From Xenorhabdus innexi (GTDB lineage Bacteria > Pseudomonadota > Gammaproteobacteria > Enterobacterales > Enterobacteriaceae): a stretch of 64,000 bases of DNA. The stretch is from the NCBI RefSeq assembly GCF_002632485.1, contig NZ_NIBU01000004.1, positions 62,001 to 126,000 of the forward strand, in the 5' to 3' direction. Numbering within the stretch: the first letter of the stretch is position 1; each line of letters starts with the position of its first letter. The notes beneath the pieces are model-generated. The model did no database searches, was not told the origin of the DNA, and saw only the letters and a list, made by a program, of their open reading frames with translations. Below, one piece after another: positions 58,201-64,000 of the stretch. The position numbers were made by a program, and so were the translations under genes.

Positions 58201-58493
58201 GCAGCATCTGTAATCTGTGGCAATGGCGTTGTATCTTGAGAGGCCGTCTGAGAGGCCGGAGCATGGTGTTGCAGGAGCTGGCTCCAGGTATGCAGCGTTG
58301 GCTTTTTGTAAAGCTCCCGTAAAGTAACGCGATACCCTTGACGCCTGAAATGATTTAACAATGCCATTATTTGCATTGAATCCAGTCCGTTGCGAATTAA
58401 GTCATCGTTATCACCCACAAAAATATTTTTTTGATTAAACAGGCCGGAAATAAGCTGGCGTAGTGAATCGGGGGAGGGCTGGTTCATGTGCAT
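52287..58493 (-). CDS. irp2: Irp2/HMWP2-like NRPS (ArCP-Cy-A(E/MT)-PCP-Cy-PCP)
   Basis: A 2,068-residue initiating synthetase (HMWP2 about 2,035). Start ATG 58493 has AGGA seven bases upstream. Domains: aryl carrier protein with NGLDSMQ (phosphopantetheine Ser39), loaded with salicylate; Cy1 about 100-530 with DLLIMDAAS; adenylation about 550-1390 with YTSGSTGIPKG near 715, FDLSVYD, WNSVP, SGDWI, GGATEAAIWS (motifs as in cysteine-activating domains) and A10 NGKIDRK near 1386; a methyltransferase-like insertion about 1100-1370 whose SAM loop is degenerate (VMEFDARSGL), so probably epimerase-like as in PchE; PCP1 near 1446 (GGDSLLA); Cy2 about 1516-1950 with DNLFLDGLS; PCP2 near 1993 (AGANSLQ). 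It should build hydroxyphenyl-thiazoline-thiazoline. PCP2 has no adenylation domain of its own. Confidence 0.95.
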   Translation of the reverse strand: MHMNQPSPDSLRQLISGLFNQKNIFVGDNDDLIRNGLDSMQIMALLNHFRRQGYRVTLRELYKKPTLHTWSQLLQHHAPASQTASQDTTPLPQITDAAPFPLTAVQHAYFVGRSPEQTLGGVGCHLYHEFDGVGLKPEQLETAIHTLIQRHPMLRVQFLPDGRQQGMANAYWQKLTVHDLRHLTANEQQQALANLREQLSHRVLQVEKGETFDIQLSLFGDNQHRLHTNIDLLIMDAASFSLFFTELAALIAKRHLPAIASDYDFCSYLAQYQAQFRQARQEAETFWRNRLDTLPPAPQLPLAKDPALIKNVRIQRRHFCLSPEHWEHFKHLAQQNGVTPTMALATAFAALLCRWNNTTQGNTTQDKATQDSATHLLFNLTLFDRAPLHSAVDNILADFTNILLLDIPAGNLPFCQLAQNAQTTFAEAYEHRHWSGVEVLRELKKRGTHPHGVPIVFTSNLGRPLYGENTHDTLGKPGWGLSQTPQVWLDFVAFEHENTLNIQWDSNDELFPDGLIDTLFTAYQALIQSLTENSPQWSEKLPDLMPESQYHQRCKINNTITALPNKLLHEGLFTQAERTPHAIALVTHHNQEISYGELSLAARRLAASLQKMSVMPGDRVAVSMEKGIGQIVAVLATLYAGGVYVPIPTDQPLNRRRAICESAGIAVVVIDPEQQHSDWSQNIRCISWHQADQQLPLTHMTARNVTDPAYIIYTSGSTGIPKGVVISHQSALNTCLDINRRHQVQSHDRLLALSALHFDLSVYDIFGMLSAGGTVVLINEAQRRDPSSWEMLIRQHNITLWNSVPALFDMLLTYCEGMEVDTPKMLRTVMLSGDWIGLSLPERYHAFNPAGVLSAMGGATEAAIWSNEYIVNEVDGQWRSIPYGYPLANQRYRVVGEDGQDCPDWVIGELWIGGAGVALGYFNDEERTTAQFVVDQGERWYRTGDLGCYHPEGWLEFMGRRDSQVKIGGYRIELGEVDAALNQVTGIRKGVALTCGEKEKSLVAFLELEGDSLYQRINRASQLPATYRDLFPAIHATINKTATTDGNSELQVATFLLEHLSRYGVTFTAPQSLTACLNDYQPQAEYHGWFARMLAYLCQCNLLAGSAHHVYQAGLLSSISHSGNNVGCIPERWHSTLRRILTGQQTAVTLLDDPQFAPEKQLFVLPETQQWLAGLKQIIVTLSQRLQRPVTVMEFDARSGLCARWLAEQLTEQHLSYIGFERSQALINQMQTRLNAHPHVSIKRWPEQIPESLQHQADIILLNNVLHREENPTDCIRALMPLAQPGALILAVELHHASPVSLITTELLSPHGIQLRSASQWLSHLPLQTETPITLGNLNLFLMQASENVSIPDREKIKSALAQYLPGYMIPQRLQVMPHLPLTPNGKIDRKALAQGLLSATKTENGLHPNDMTLLNAEEKTVAAIWQRLLNTELPDRNSDFFQLGGDSLLATRLIGELAQQGLKGELNHLFRNPQLAAFTTTLSPLLAPLSDMSSKTYSISKQQDEDKYQSFPLTEVQQAYLVGRHSGFTLSGVGAHFFIEYRIEQLDVQRLNRVLNRLIQRHPVLRTIVINGQQQILKDVPLFSVTQHQFTDITEANALRERLSHQVLDAGHWPVFDFQLAQDSSPVCRLFVSLDNLFLDGLSMQILLAELEQLYLNEQQELPPLNITFRDCVLRQQQIPVHQSSLQYWQEQVKTLPLAPQLPLRVTPESVQSPRFVRYSDRLSAHEWKQLKQHAAPHQITPSALLIAAYAAVLSAFSTSAELTLNLTLFDRPHWHEDINHILGDFTSLSLLAWHPEKNWLSSARRLQQQLWQDLDHRHISAIRVMRELAQHRGPDAAIMPVVFTSALGTHEGQFLSRSSWMKPVWGISQTPQIWLDHQVYESDDELCLNWDAVEELFVPHQLQTMFNSYIALLRTLAAQPESWSSALEQLIPRQQYMVACNTVKDNAAKDNASVVALSGQEGCDPQMCGEIQRLFLSVTNHSINIQQNFFDAGANSLQLIQLHQKLQHAGFHHLAVTDLFAYPTPEALSLHCRKETQSRNQSSIALRQRQQQKRLQQREKRHQGAA

Positions 58494-58551
58494 GACGAAA
58501 TCCTATAAAAATGGCAGTAACCGAATAAACCAATAAAAGAGTTACAGTTTG

Positions 58552-60348
58552 TTAATGTGAATATTTCCGATCGGGCGTATCGGGTAGATGTTTGGGTTGT
58601 AAATGCCAGTGCTCTTCTGAGCCAAGATGATTTTTCCAGAGAGATTGATAAAACGGACAACGTTGCAGTAGTTCGTCATGGGTTCCGCTGTCACAAAGGG
58701 TTCCGTGCGCCATTACCAGTATTTGATCAGCGCGGGTTATCGTGCTTAACCGATGAGCGATGACAAAAACGGTCTTGTTTTCGGTAAGAGAATCAAATGC
58801 TTTCTTTATCAACTGTTCATTTTCAGGGTCTAATGAAGCGGTTGCTTCATCCAGAAATAACACGGGAGACTGTTTTAACATTGCACGGGCAATAGCAAGA
58901 CGTTGGCGTTCGCCACCGGATAACGTACCGCCACCAACACCTAAAGGGGTGTCGTATCCTTGAGGGAGGGCGATAATTGTATCGTGAATATTGGCCTGCC
59001 GGGCCGCCTGTTCCAGCTCTGACTGCGTTGCAGTCGGGTTTCCTAAGCGAAGATTGTTGGCAACAGTGTCCTTAAACAGAACGGTTTCCTGAAACACTGT
59101 GGTGATGGTGTCATACAGTGCCTGAGTCTGGTAATGATGGACAGGATTTCCACCCAGACGAATTTCACCACTGTCTGGCTGATAGAAAGAGAGCAATAAA
59201 TGAGCCAGTGTTGATTTACCACTGCCGCTATGCCCCACAATAGCGGTCATACTGCCCTGTGGAGCATGGAATGAAATGTTTTGAACCGCAGGTTGATCAG
59301 AACCCGGATAACTGAATGAGACGTTGTTAACTTCAATATCGTATCGGACAGGGGCGGCTAATGGCCCGGAAACCTGCGTTGCAACTGCCTCTATTTCACC
59401 AATATGTTTTTCTCCTAACTGTGTCAATGTGGTTACATTGAGCAGAGGAATAATTCCGCGCAAAGGTGTGATGGTGGCAAACAGAAGCAGGATTGTGATG
59501 AGCATGTCAGTAAGTGTGAGCGTTTCTGACACATTGAAACGCAGGGCACCAGCCAGTATCCCGACAACCACACTGGTATCAATCACAATATAGAACAAAC
59601 TTAATAACGGTATGCTGGCAAATATTCCCCGGCGGAAGGCAGTACGCAATTGTTCAATTTTTTGTTCAAAACGTTGTTCTACCGTTGTATTCACCGCTGC
59701 GGCACGAATGAAGGCCATGCCTTGTGCATATTCCACGATTGCTTCAGACACATCGGCCATTACGGAGGCTCGCCGGAGTAAGGTTTCACTGAGTTTCTGG
59801 CGGATTGTTATCAGAGTGAATAGACTAACCATCAGGATTAACAATGCACTACCAGCCACAACCCAATCGAACGAAAATAAAGCCAGATAAATGAGTGCCA
59901 GCATCACAATCTGACAGGTGATTTGTGGCGTGGTATAGGCCGACTGATTTTCCTGCCACTGCACATCTTCGGATAACGTCAGGGCGATTTTTCCGGCGCT
60001 TAAACTCCGAATTGTCGCAACTGACATATTCATAATATGTTGTAGTAATGAGCGGCGGATTTCGATACCTAATGCATAAGCGGCAATGGTGAGGTTACGC
60101 AGCGCACGGGACATAAAGGCAAATCGTAACAACAGCAAAATGACCAATAACCCTAAGATGATTAGCGGCAGCCTGTCAGCGTTATTTTCTTTTAGCTGAA
60201 TATCTTCCAGATGCGTGATTGCCCAAGCTGCAATGGCAAGCTGAGCAATAATCGCAATGGTATCAAGTTGTTTGTATAACAGGCCAATAAACCAAGTCCG
60301 TTGTAGTTTTGGCGATAGATGTTGTTGAAGACGGTTAAATAAGCCCAT
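58552..60348 (-). CDS. ABC half-transporter (membrane + ATPase), YbtP/YbtQ type, second of pair
   Basis: A 598-residue type I ABC exporter-fold protein. The start is ATG 60348 (MGLFNRLQQHLSP), nine bases after AGGAG; the frame is open to 60531 inside the upstream gene without support. Six membrane helices occupy about residues 20-310. The ATPase has Walker A GHSGSGKST, signature LSGGERQRL, Walker B VLFLDEATASLD and switch His in IAHRLST. In Yersinia YbtP and YbtQ form an exporter-fold heterodimer that imports ferric yersiniabactin. Its partner is the overlapping gene at 60335-62179. I cannot decide which is orthologous to P and which to Q. Confidence 0.9.
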   Translation of the reverse strand: MGLFNRLQQHLSPKLQRTWFIGLLYKQLDTIAIIAQLAIAAWAITHLEDIQLKENNADRLPLIILGLLVILLLLRFAFMSRALRNLTIAAYALGIEIRRSLLQHIMNMSVATIRSLSAGKIALTLSEDVQWQENQSAYTTPQITCQIVMLALIYLALFSFDWVVAGSALLILMVSLFTLITIRQKLSETLLRRASVMADVSEAIVEYAQGMAFIRAAAVNTTVEQRFEQKIEQLRTAFRRGIFASIPLLSLFYIVIDTSVVVGILAGALRFNVSETLTLTDMLITILLLFATITPLRGIIPLLNVTTLTQLGEKHIGEIEAVATQVSGPLAAPVRYDIEVNNVSFSYPGSDQPAVQNISFHAPQGSMTAIVGHSGSGKSTLAHLLLSFYQPDSGEIRLGGNPVHHYQTQALYDTITTVFQETVLFKDTVANNLRLGNPTATQSELEQAARQANIHDTIIALPQGYDTPLGVGGGTLSGGERQRLAIARAMLKQSPVLFLDEATASLDPENEQLIKKAFDSLTENKTVFVIAHRLSTITRADQILVMAHGTLCDSGTHDELLQRCPFYQSLWKNHLGSEEHWHLQPKHLPDTPDRKYSH

Positions 60349-62179
60349 GATCATTGACTCCTGTTCCGATATTTTCTCCCAACCAAGCTTCTCCCAGCCA
60401 GGCAGCCCACTGTCTGGCATAGGCTCCTTGCTGGGTAAGCAGCTCATCATGAGTACCTTGTTCGATAATTTGCCCCTTATCCAAAACCACGATTTGGTCA
60501 AGATGGCGAATTGTTGGCAGACGATGAGCAATAATAATCACAGTTTTATTCTGACCTGTTTGGCTATGGCACAGAGCATTGAGCGCTTGCTGCATCTCTT
60601 TTTCACATTCGGGATCGGCATAGGCGGTTGCTTCATCCAGAACAAGAATTGGAGCATTTTTCAGAATAGCGGCAGCAACGGCGATACGTTGTTTTTCTCC
60701 CACGGAGAGACTGATACCGTTGTTAAGTAACGTGTTGTAACCTTGTGGTAACTGTTGGATAAACTGATGTGCCTGTGCCGCGATAGCTGCGGATTCAACC
60801 TCAGCCAGAGAAGCATCAGGACGGGCGAGGCGTATGTTATTAGCGATTGTATCGTTGAACAAAAATACCCGTTGGAAAACAAAAGAGATGTTATTGCGCA
60901 GGGTGATTTCATCCATACTGCGGATATCAACACCGCCCACAGTAATGCGGCCTTGCTGTGGGTCCCAAAGGCGGGCAATCAGACTGGCTACGGTGGATTT
61001 TCCAGAGCCGCTGGCTCCTACCAAAGCCATTGAGCTTCCCGCAGGTACAGAAAAGGAGATATTATTTAAGGCGTTATCCTGCCCGTCCTGATAGGAAAAA
61101 CTGACATTATGCAAAGTCACACTATTATCAACAGGTGTCTGGTTCTGAGTACATGGAGCCAGTTCAGGCTGGTTCATTAACCAGTGATAACGCGTGATTA
61201 ATGCTTCCTGTTGCTGTAAGCGGGTCATTACTGCGAACATGGAAGAGGCAATATTACCGAACGCCATAGCAGCCAGAATAAAGAAGGTCACTTCAAAAAT
61301 TGAGATTTCCTGCCGGTTAAATAACCAGACAGCCAAAGGAAGGACAAACAGTAAATTGGCGCTGGCAAGGACAAAGAAACGGCTGGATTTGACCTGTACT
61401 TTATCTGCCCAGACGTCGATAACACGAGTCAGAGCAGTAAATGCTGCTTCGGCACGTTGCAGAGCGATGTTCTCACCTGAACCATTGCCGCCTGCATAGG
61501 TTTTTACCACAGGAATTGCATTAATAACTTCACTCAGGGTTGAGGAAATGTGATTTTGTGCTGCATAAAAGCGCTGAGTTGTGGTTTGAACTTTTATCTG
61601 AATGTAGATAAAGAGCAGACAGGCGCCCAGAGTGGGTGCGAATGCGGCTATTGCCAGTCGCCAGTCGATCATTAACATGGCACTCAACGCAATGAGTGGG
61701 CCGAACAGCGTTGCTGACATTTCCGGAATAATATGAGCAATGCCATCTTCGAGCTGTTCCACATCATCCAACATCATTTTTTTGATTTCAGCACTGTCGG
61801 TTTGCATAAAGAAGCCCAGAGGAACGGACTTCAGTTTATTGCTGATATTACGACGCACATCGGCCTGAACATCAGCAGCAATCAGATGTGAAACAAAGGT
61901 TGAACAGCTAAAAGTGAGCATAGCGGCAACAGTGGAACTGAGTAACATGATGCCGTAACTCAGCAGCGTGTCAGACTGGCCATCATAGATGGATTGCGTA
62001 ATCAGACCGGCAATCGCCGCTGGCAAAATTTGCAGTCCAGCGGAAACAATAGCAAGCGCAATAGCGACGTAACTCAGTGTGCGGTATGGACGCATCATCT
62101 TCCATAACGTCTTAAGAACACCTGCATCAGCGGCACGTTGCTCAGGCGAATTCTGGACAGATGAGTCATTATTGAGCAT
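60335..62179 (-). CDS. ABC half-transporter (membrane + ATPase), YbtP/YbtQ type, first of pair
   Basis: A 614-residue exporter-fold half-transporter. Start ATG 62179 (MLNNDSSVQNSPE), eight bases after AAGGAG and overlapping the MFS gene end by 11 bases; the frame extends to 62233 without support. Six membrane helices span about residues 50-330. ATPase motifs are Walker A GASGSGKST, Walker B ILVLDEATAYADPE and IAHRLPT. The signature reads LSVGEKQRI, with Val in place of the usual second-position Gly, an asymmetry seen in some heterodimeric exporters. Together with the next gene it should form one transporter for the metal-loaded siderophore. Confidence 0.9.
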   Translation of the reverse strand: MLNNDSSVQNSPEQRAADAGVLKTLWKMMRPYRTLSYVAIALAIVSAGLQILPAAIAGLITQSIYDGQSDTLLSYGIMLLSSTVAAMLTFSCSTFVSHLIAADVQADVRRNISNKLKSVPLGFFMQTDSAEIKKMMLDDVEQLEDGIAHIIPEMSATLFGPLIALSAMLMIDWRLAIAAFAPTLGACLLFIYIQIKVQTTTQRFYAAQNHISSTLSEVINAIPVVKTYAGGNGSGENIALQRAEAAFTALTRVIDVWADKVQVKSSRFFVLASANLLFVLPLAVWLFNRQEISIFEVTFFILAAMAFGNIASSMFAVMTRLQQQEALITRYHWLMNQPELAPCTQNQTPVDNSVTLHNVSFSYQDGQDNALNNISFSVPAGSSMALVGASGSGKSTVASLIARLWDPQQGRITVGGVDIRSMDEITLRNNISFVFQRVFLFNDTIANNIRLARPDASLAEVESAAIAAQAHQFIQQLPQGYNTLLNNGISLSVGEKQRIAVAAAILKNAPILVLDEATAYADPECEKEMQQALNALCHSQTGQNKTVIIIAHRLPTIRHLDQIVVLDKGQIIEQGTHDELLTQQGAYARQWAAWLGEAWLGENIGTGVNDHGLI

Positions 62180-63413
62180 AGGTATTCTCCTTATGGAGAT
62201 CACGGTACTTGCGTAAGATCCAGAACAAACCAATAAGAGTGAGGAATGATGCGAGGGCGAAAAGGGCAGAATAGCCCGCTTTGGTCACAATCAGCCCCCC
62301 AAGTACTGAACTGATGATCGCAATACTCATATCTGCTGATTGCATCAAGGCAAAATCGACGCCGGATTGTGCTCCCGCTGCCAGAGACATCATCTGGGTA
62401 TACAAAGCAACAAACTTGGCTGCGTTGATCAATGTGATGAGAACATAGACGGAGGAAAGCAGGAAAACAGAACTTCCGGGTTGTTGAGCAAGCCAGAAAA
62501 CCCCGGCGAAGACCAGACATTCAAGCAGCATAAGGCCTAATAATGTCTGAACAGCGCCGAACTTGCGTACAATAATGCCGCCGGATATGACGCCGAACAA
62601 TCCGGCCAATGCGCCACCACTGGCTGCAATAATTCCCAGTTGAGTTAAATCTACTCCGCGATCGATTAGGAATGGGGAAAACATACCAAGTGACAGACGG
62701 GTTCCTGCCATACATAAAAGAATTAAGACCAGTGCCTGTTTAACCGAGGGACGGCGTAATGCGCTTCTGAGTGATGGGGTTACCGCTATGTCTGTAATAG
62801 CTGCGTCTCTCTTCTCCTGTGTTTTCCGGATGAATAAGACAGGCAGTGACATCAAGAGGATCACTATAGCTAATACACCAGCGCCAATATGCCAGCCATA
62901 CAGTGAAGTCAGATATAAAAACAGGCCGCTGCCTATCATGGTTCCCACATAGCCGCCCCCGGCCTGCATGACATTGCCCCAGGGACGGTATTGTAATGGT
63001 AGCCGGTCAATAGCATGACCATCTGTGGTGGTATCTACGATAGTCAGACAAAATGTCATAAAAAACAATGCTATGATGATGAATGGCATATGTTCAGTAG
63101 GTTCTGCCCATGCCATTAAGCAAAAAAGCAGAAAAATAACCGTAGTGCCGCAGAGCATGATGCGGCGGGGGTTATTATCCCCCGCACCTGATTTACGATA
63201 ACGTTCTACAATCGGCGCCCAAAGGAATTTACATGCCCAAGGTAACATCAGTAGATAAAGCAACCCTATCTTATCCGGCGTTACACCGTGACTACGCAGA
63301 AATGCGGGCATACTTTGTAGTGTTAACATGCCGATAGTACTCTGGATGGTGTAAACACCAGCTAAAGTCAAAAGTAGTAACGAGAGCTGGTGAGCGCTGG
63401 TCTTGTTTGTCAT
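62169..63413 (-). CDS. ybtX: MFS transporter, YbtX/Irp8-like
   Basis: A 414-residue major facilitator with about twelve hydrophobic segments. It begins MTNKTSAHQLSLLLLTLAG; GVTPDKIGLLYLLMLPWACKFLWAP resembles the AmpG/YbtX subgroup, followed by VDTTTDGHAIDRLP in the central part. YbtX in the Yersinia high-pathogenicity island is linked to siderophore export or recycling and is also implicated in zinc uptake with yersiniabactin. Its start ATGA overlaps the receptor stop by four bases and its end overlaps the ABC gene, so it is locked into the operon. Confidence 0.88.
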   Translation of the reverse strand: MTNKTSAHQLSLLLLTLAGVYTIQSTIGMLTLQSMPAFLRSHGVTPDKIGLLYLLMLPWACKFLWAPIVERYRKSGAGDNNPRRIMLCGTTVIFLLFCLMAWAEPTEHMPFIIIALFFMTFCLTIVDTTTDGHAIDRLPLQYRPWGNVMQAGGGYVGTMIGSGLFLYLTSLYGWHIGAGVLAIVILLMSLPVLFIRKTQEKRDAAITDIAVTPSLRSALRRPSVKQALVLILLCMAGTRLSLGMFSPFLIDRGVDLTQLGIIAASGGALAGLFGVISGGIIVRKFGAVQTLLGLMLLECLVFAGVFWLAQQPGSSVFLLSSVYVLITLINAAKFVALYTQMMSLAAGAQSGVDFALMQSADMSIAIISSVLGGLIVTKAGYSALFALASFLTLIGLFWILRKYRDLHKENTYAQ

Positions 63414-64000
63414 AGTGCGACGCTCATATCCAGACCAACATTCAAACCTTTACCAATCGTACTAAGTGCATTGTTTCCGAGTTGGAAACCGGAAGCCCGA
63501 TACTTTTTGTTACCCAAATTCTCGCCATAGAATCTGATACTGATGCCATGAGCCATTTCTAAATTCAGTGAAGCGTCATAGAGCGTATAGGCATTTTGTT
63601 TCAGGGTATTAGCTTCATTAAAGTAGCTTTTTGAGTAATGACGGGCACCCGCATTGAGATAGAGATTACCCGGTAAGAATGTTTGATTAATCAGATAGTC
63701 GATACTGGCGTTCAGCATCATATCCGGCGCATAAGGCAGGCGTTTACCATTGTAACTTATGCCAGACGCTGCATTAGTCGCGTGAGTAAAATTGGATTTA
63801 CCGATGCTACTGCCGAGGGAAAGGCTTAGCCCTTTTATCGGTTTAATCCGGCTATTCAGTTCAATACCTTTACTTTCAGCTTTCCCGACATTGCGAATAG
63901 ATTGCATGCCCGGAGGCCCGACATAAATCTGTTTGTTTTTTGATTGGATATAATAAACCGCACTATTTAAAGTGACGGCATCATCAAAGAGTGCAGTATT
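63410..64000 (-). CDS. TonB-dependent siderophore receptor, C-terminal part (FyuA/FptA-type), N-terminus beyond window
   Basis: The last 196 residues of an outer-membrane receptor open to the right edge. Barrel strands are visible: AVYYIQSKNKQIYVG, GKAESKGIELNSRIKP, PDMMLNASIDYL, LYLNAGARHYSKSYF, YTLYDASLNLEM and the final FYGENLGNKKY...GLDMSVAL. The pattern NVGKAESKGIE is typical of siderophore receptors. Unusually it ends in Leu rather than an aromatic residue. Being first of the visible operon genes and overlapping ybtX, it is the probable uptake receptor for the product made here. Direct orthology to FyuA is uncertain from this fragment. Confidence 0.85.
   Translation of the reverse strand, partial: NTALFDDAVTLNSAVYYIQSKNKQIYVGPPGMQSIRNVGKAESKGIELNSRIKPIKGLSLSLGSSIGKSNFTHATNAASGISYNGKRLPYAPDMMLNASIDYLINQTFLPGNLYLNAGARHYSKSYFNEANTLKQNAYTLYDASLNLEMAHGISIRFYGENLGNKKYRASGFQLGNNALSTIGKGLNVGLDMSVAL

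Noticed and set aside
40600..58400. Many plus-strand ORFs of 60-170 codons opposite irp1 and irp2
   Set aside because: They are antisense shadows of long, well-supported synthetase domains, without ribosome sites or family features.
1..64000. CRISPR arrays, prophage, toxin-antitoxin or restriction genes
   Set aside because: No regularly spaced repeats, phage structural genes or nuclease/methylase pairs were seen; apart from the ERIC and the IS-end remnant the core is free of mobile DNA.

Overview
The window is a stretch of a moderately AT-rich enterobacterial chromosome. Gene order from aroH to gstA follows the Escherichia coli 36-38 min region (aroH, ppsR, ppsA, rprA, ydiK, ydiJ, ydiI, ldtE, lpp, pykF, tRNA-Val pair, mdtK, ribE, cfa, punC/punR, purR, ynhF, sodB, grxD, rnt, gloA, ydhL, slyA, slyB, anmK, pdxH, tyrS, pdxY, gstA), with local losses such as the suf operon. 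An ERIC repeat, a haem receptor locus beside aroH and a yersiniabactin-like locus beside gstA fit a Morganellaceae-type genome. Xenorhabdus or Photorhabdus is my best guess, but the sequence alone does not settle the genus.

Layout: 1-3000 holds a haem uptake locus (hmuR and truncated hmuS) behind a Fur-like palindrome. 3361-35312 is the conserved core: central carbon metabolism (ppsA/ppsR, pykF, aroH), envelope (lpp, ldtE, cfa, slyB, anmK), redox and stress (sodB, grxD, gloA), regulators (purR, punR, slyA), vitamin B6 and riboflavin genes, two tRNA-Val(GAC) genes and the sRNA RprA. 35541-64000 is one minus-strand operon of about 28.5 kb, still open at the right edge, for a thiazoline siderophore or related metallophore.

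The operon runs, in transcription order: TonB-dependent receptor (partial), YbtX-like MFS, two ABC half-transporters, HMWP2/Irp2-like NRPS, giant Irp1-like PKS-NRPS, Irp3/YbtU-like thiazolinyl reductase, YbtT-like thioesterase, and a single protein fusing a YbtE-like salicyl-AMP ligase to a YbtS/Irp9-like salicylate synthase. Most adjacent genes overlap by 1-14 bases, so they are probably translationally coupled.

This is not a plain yersiniabactin cluster. (1) The Irp1-like protein carries a complete extra Cy-A-PCP module before its thioesterase. (2) The C-methyltransferase domain that gem-dimethylates yersiniabactin's malonyl unit is excised, leaving its N-terminal flank. (3) Salicylate synthesis and activation are fused in one polypeptide. 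The predicted scaffold is salicylate, two cysteine-derived rings, an unmethylated hydroxy-C2 unit, a C-methylated cysteine-derived ring and one further cysteine-derived unit. From memory, piscibactin and the photoxenobactins of Xenorhabdus/Photorhabdus are the closest described families. I cannot verify identity from sequence alone.
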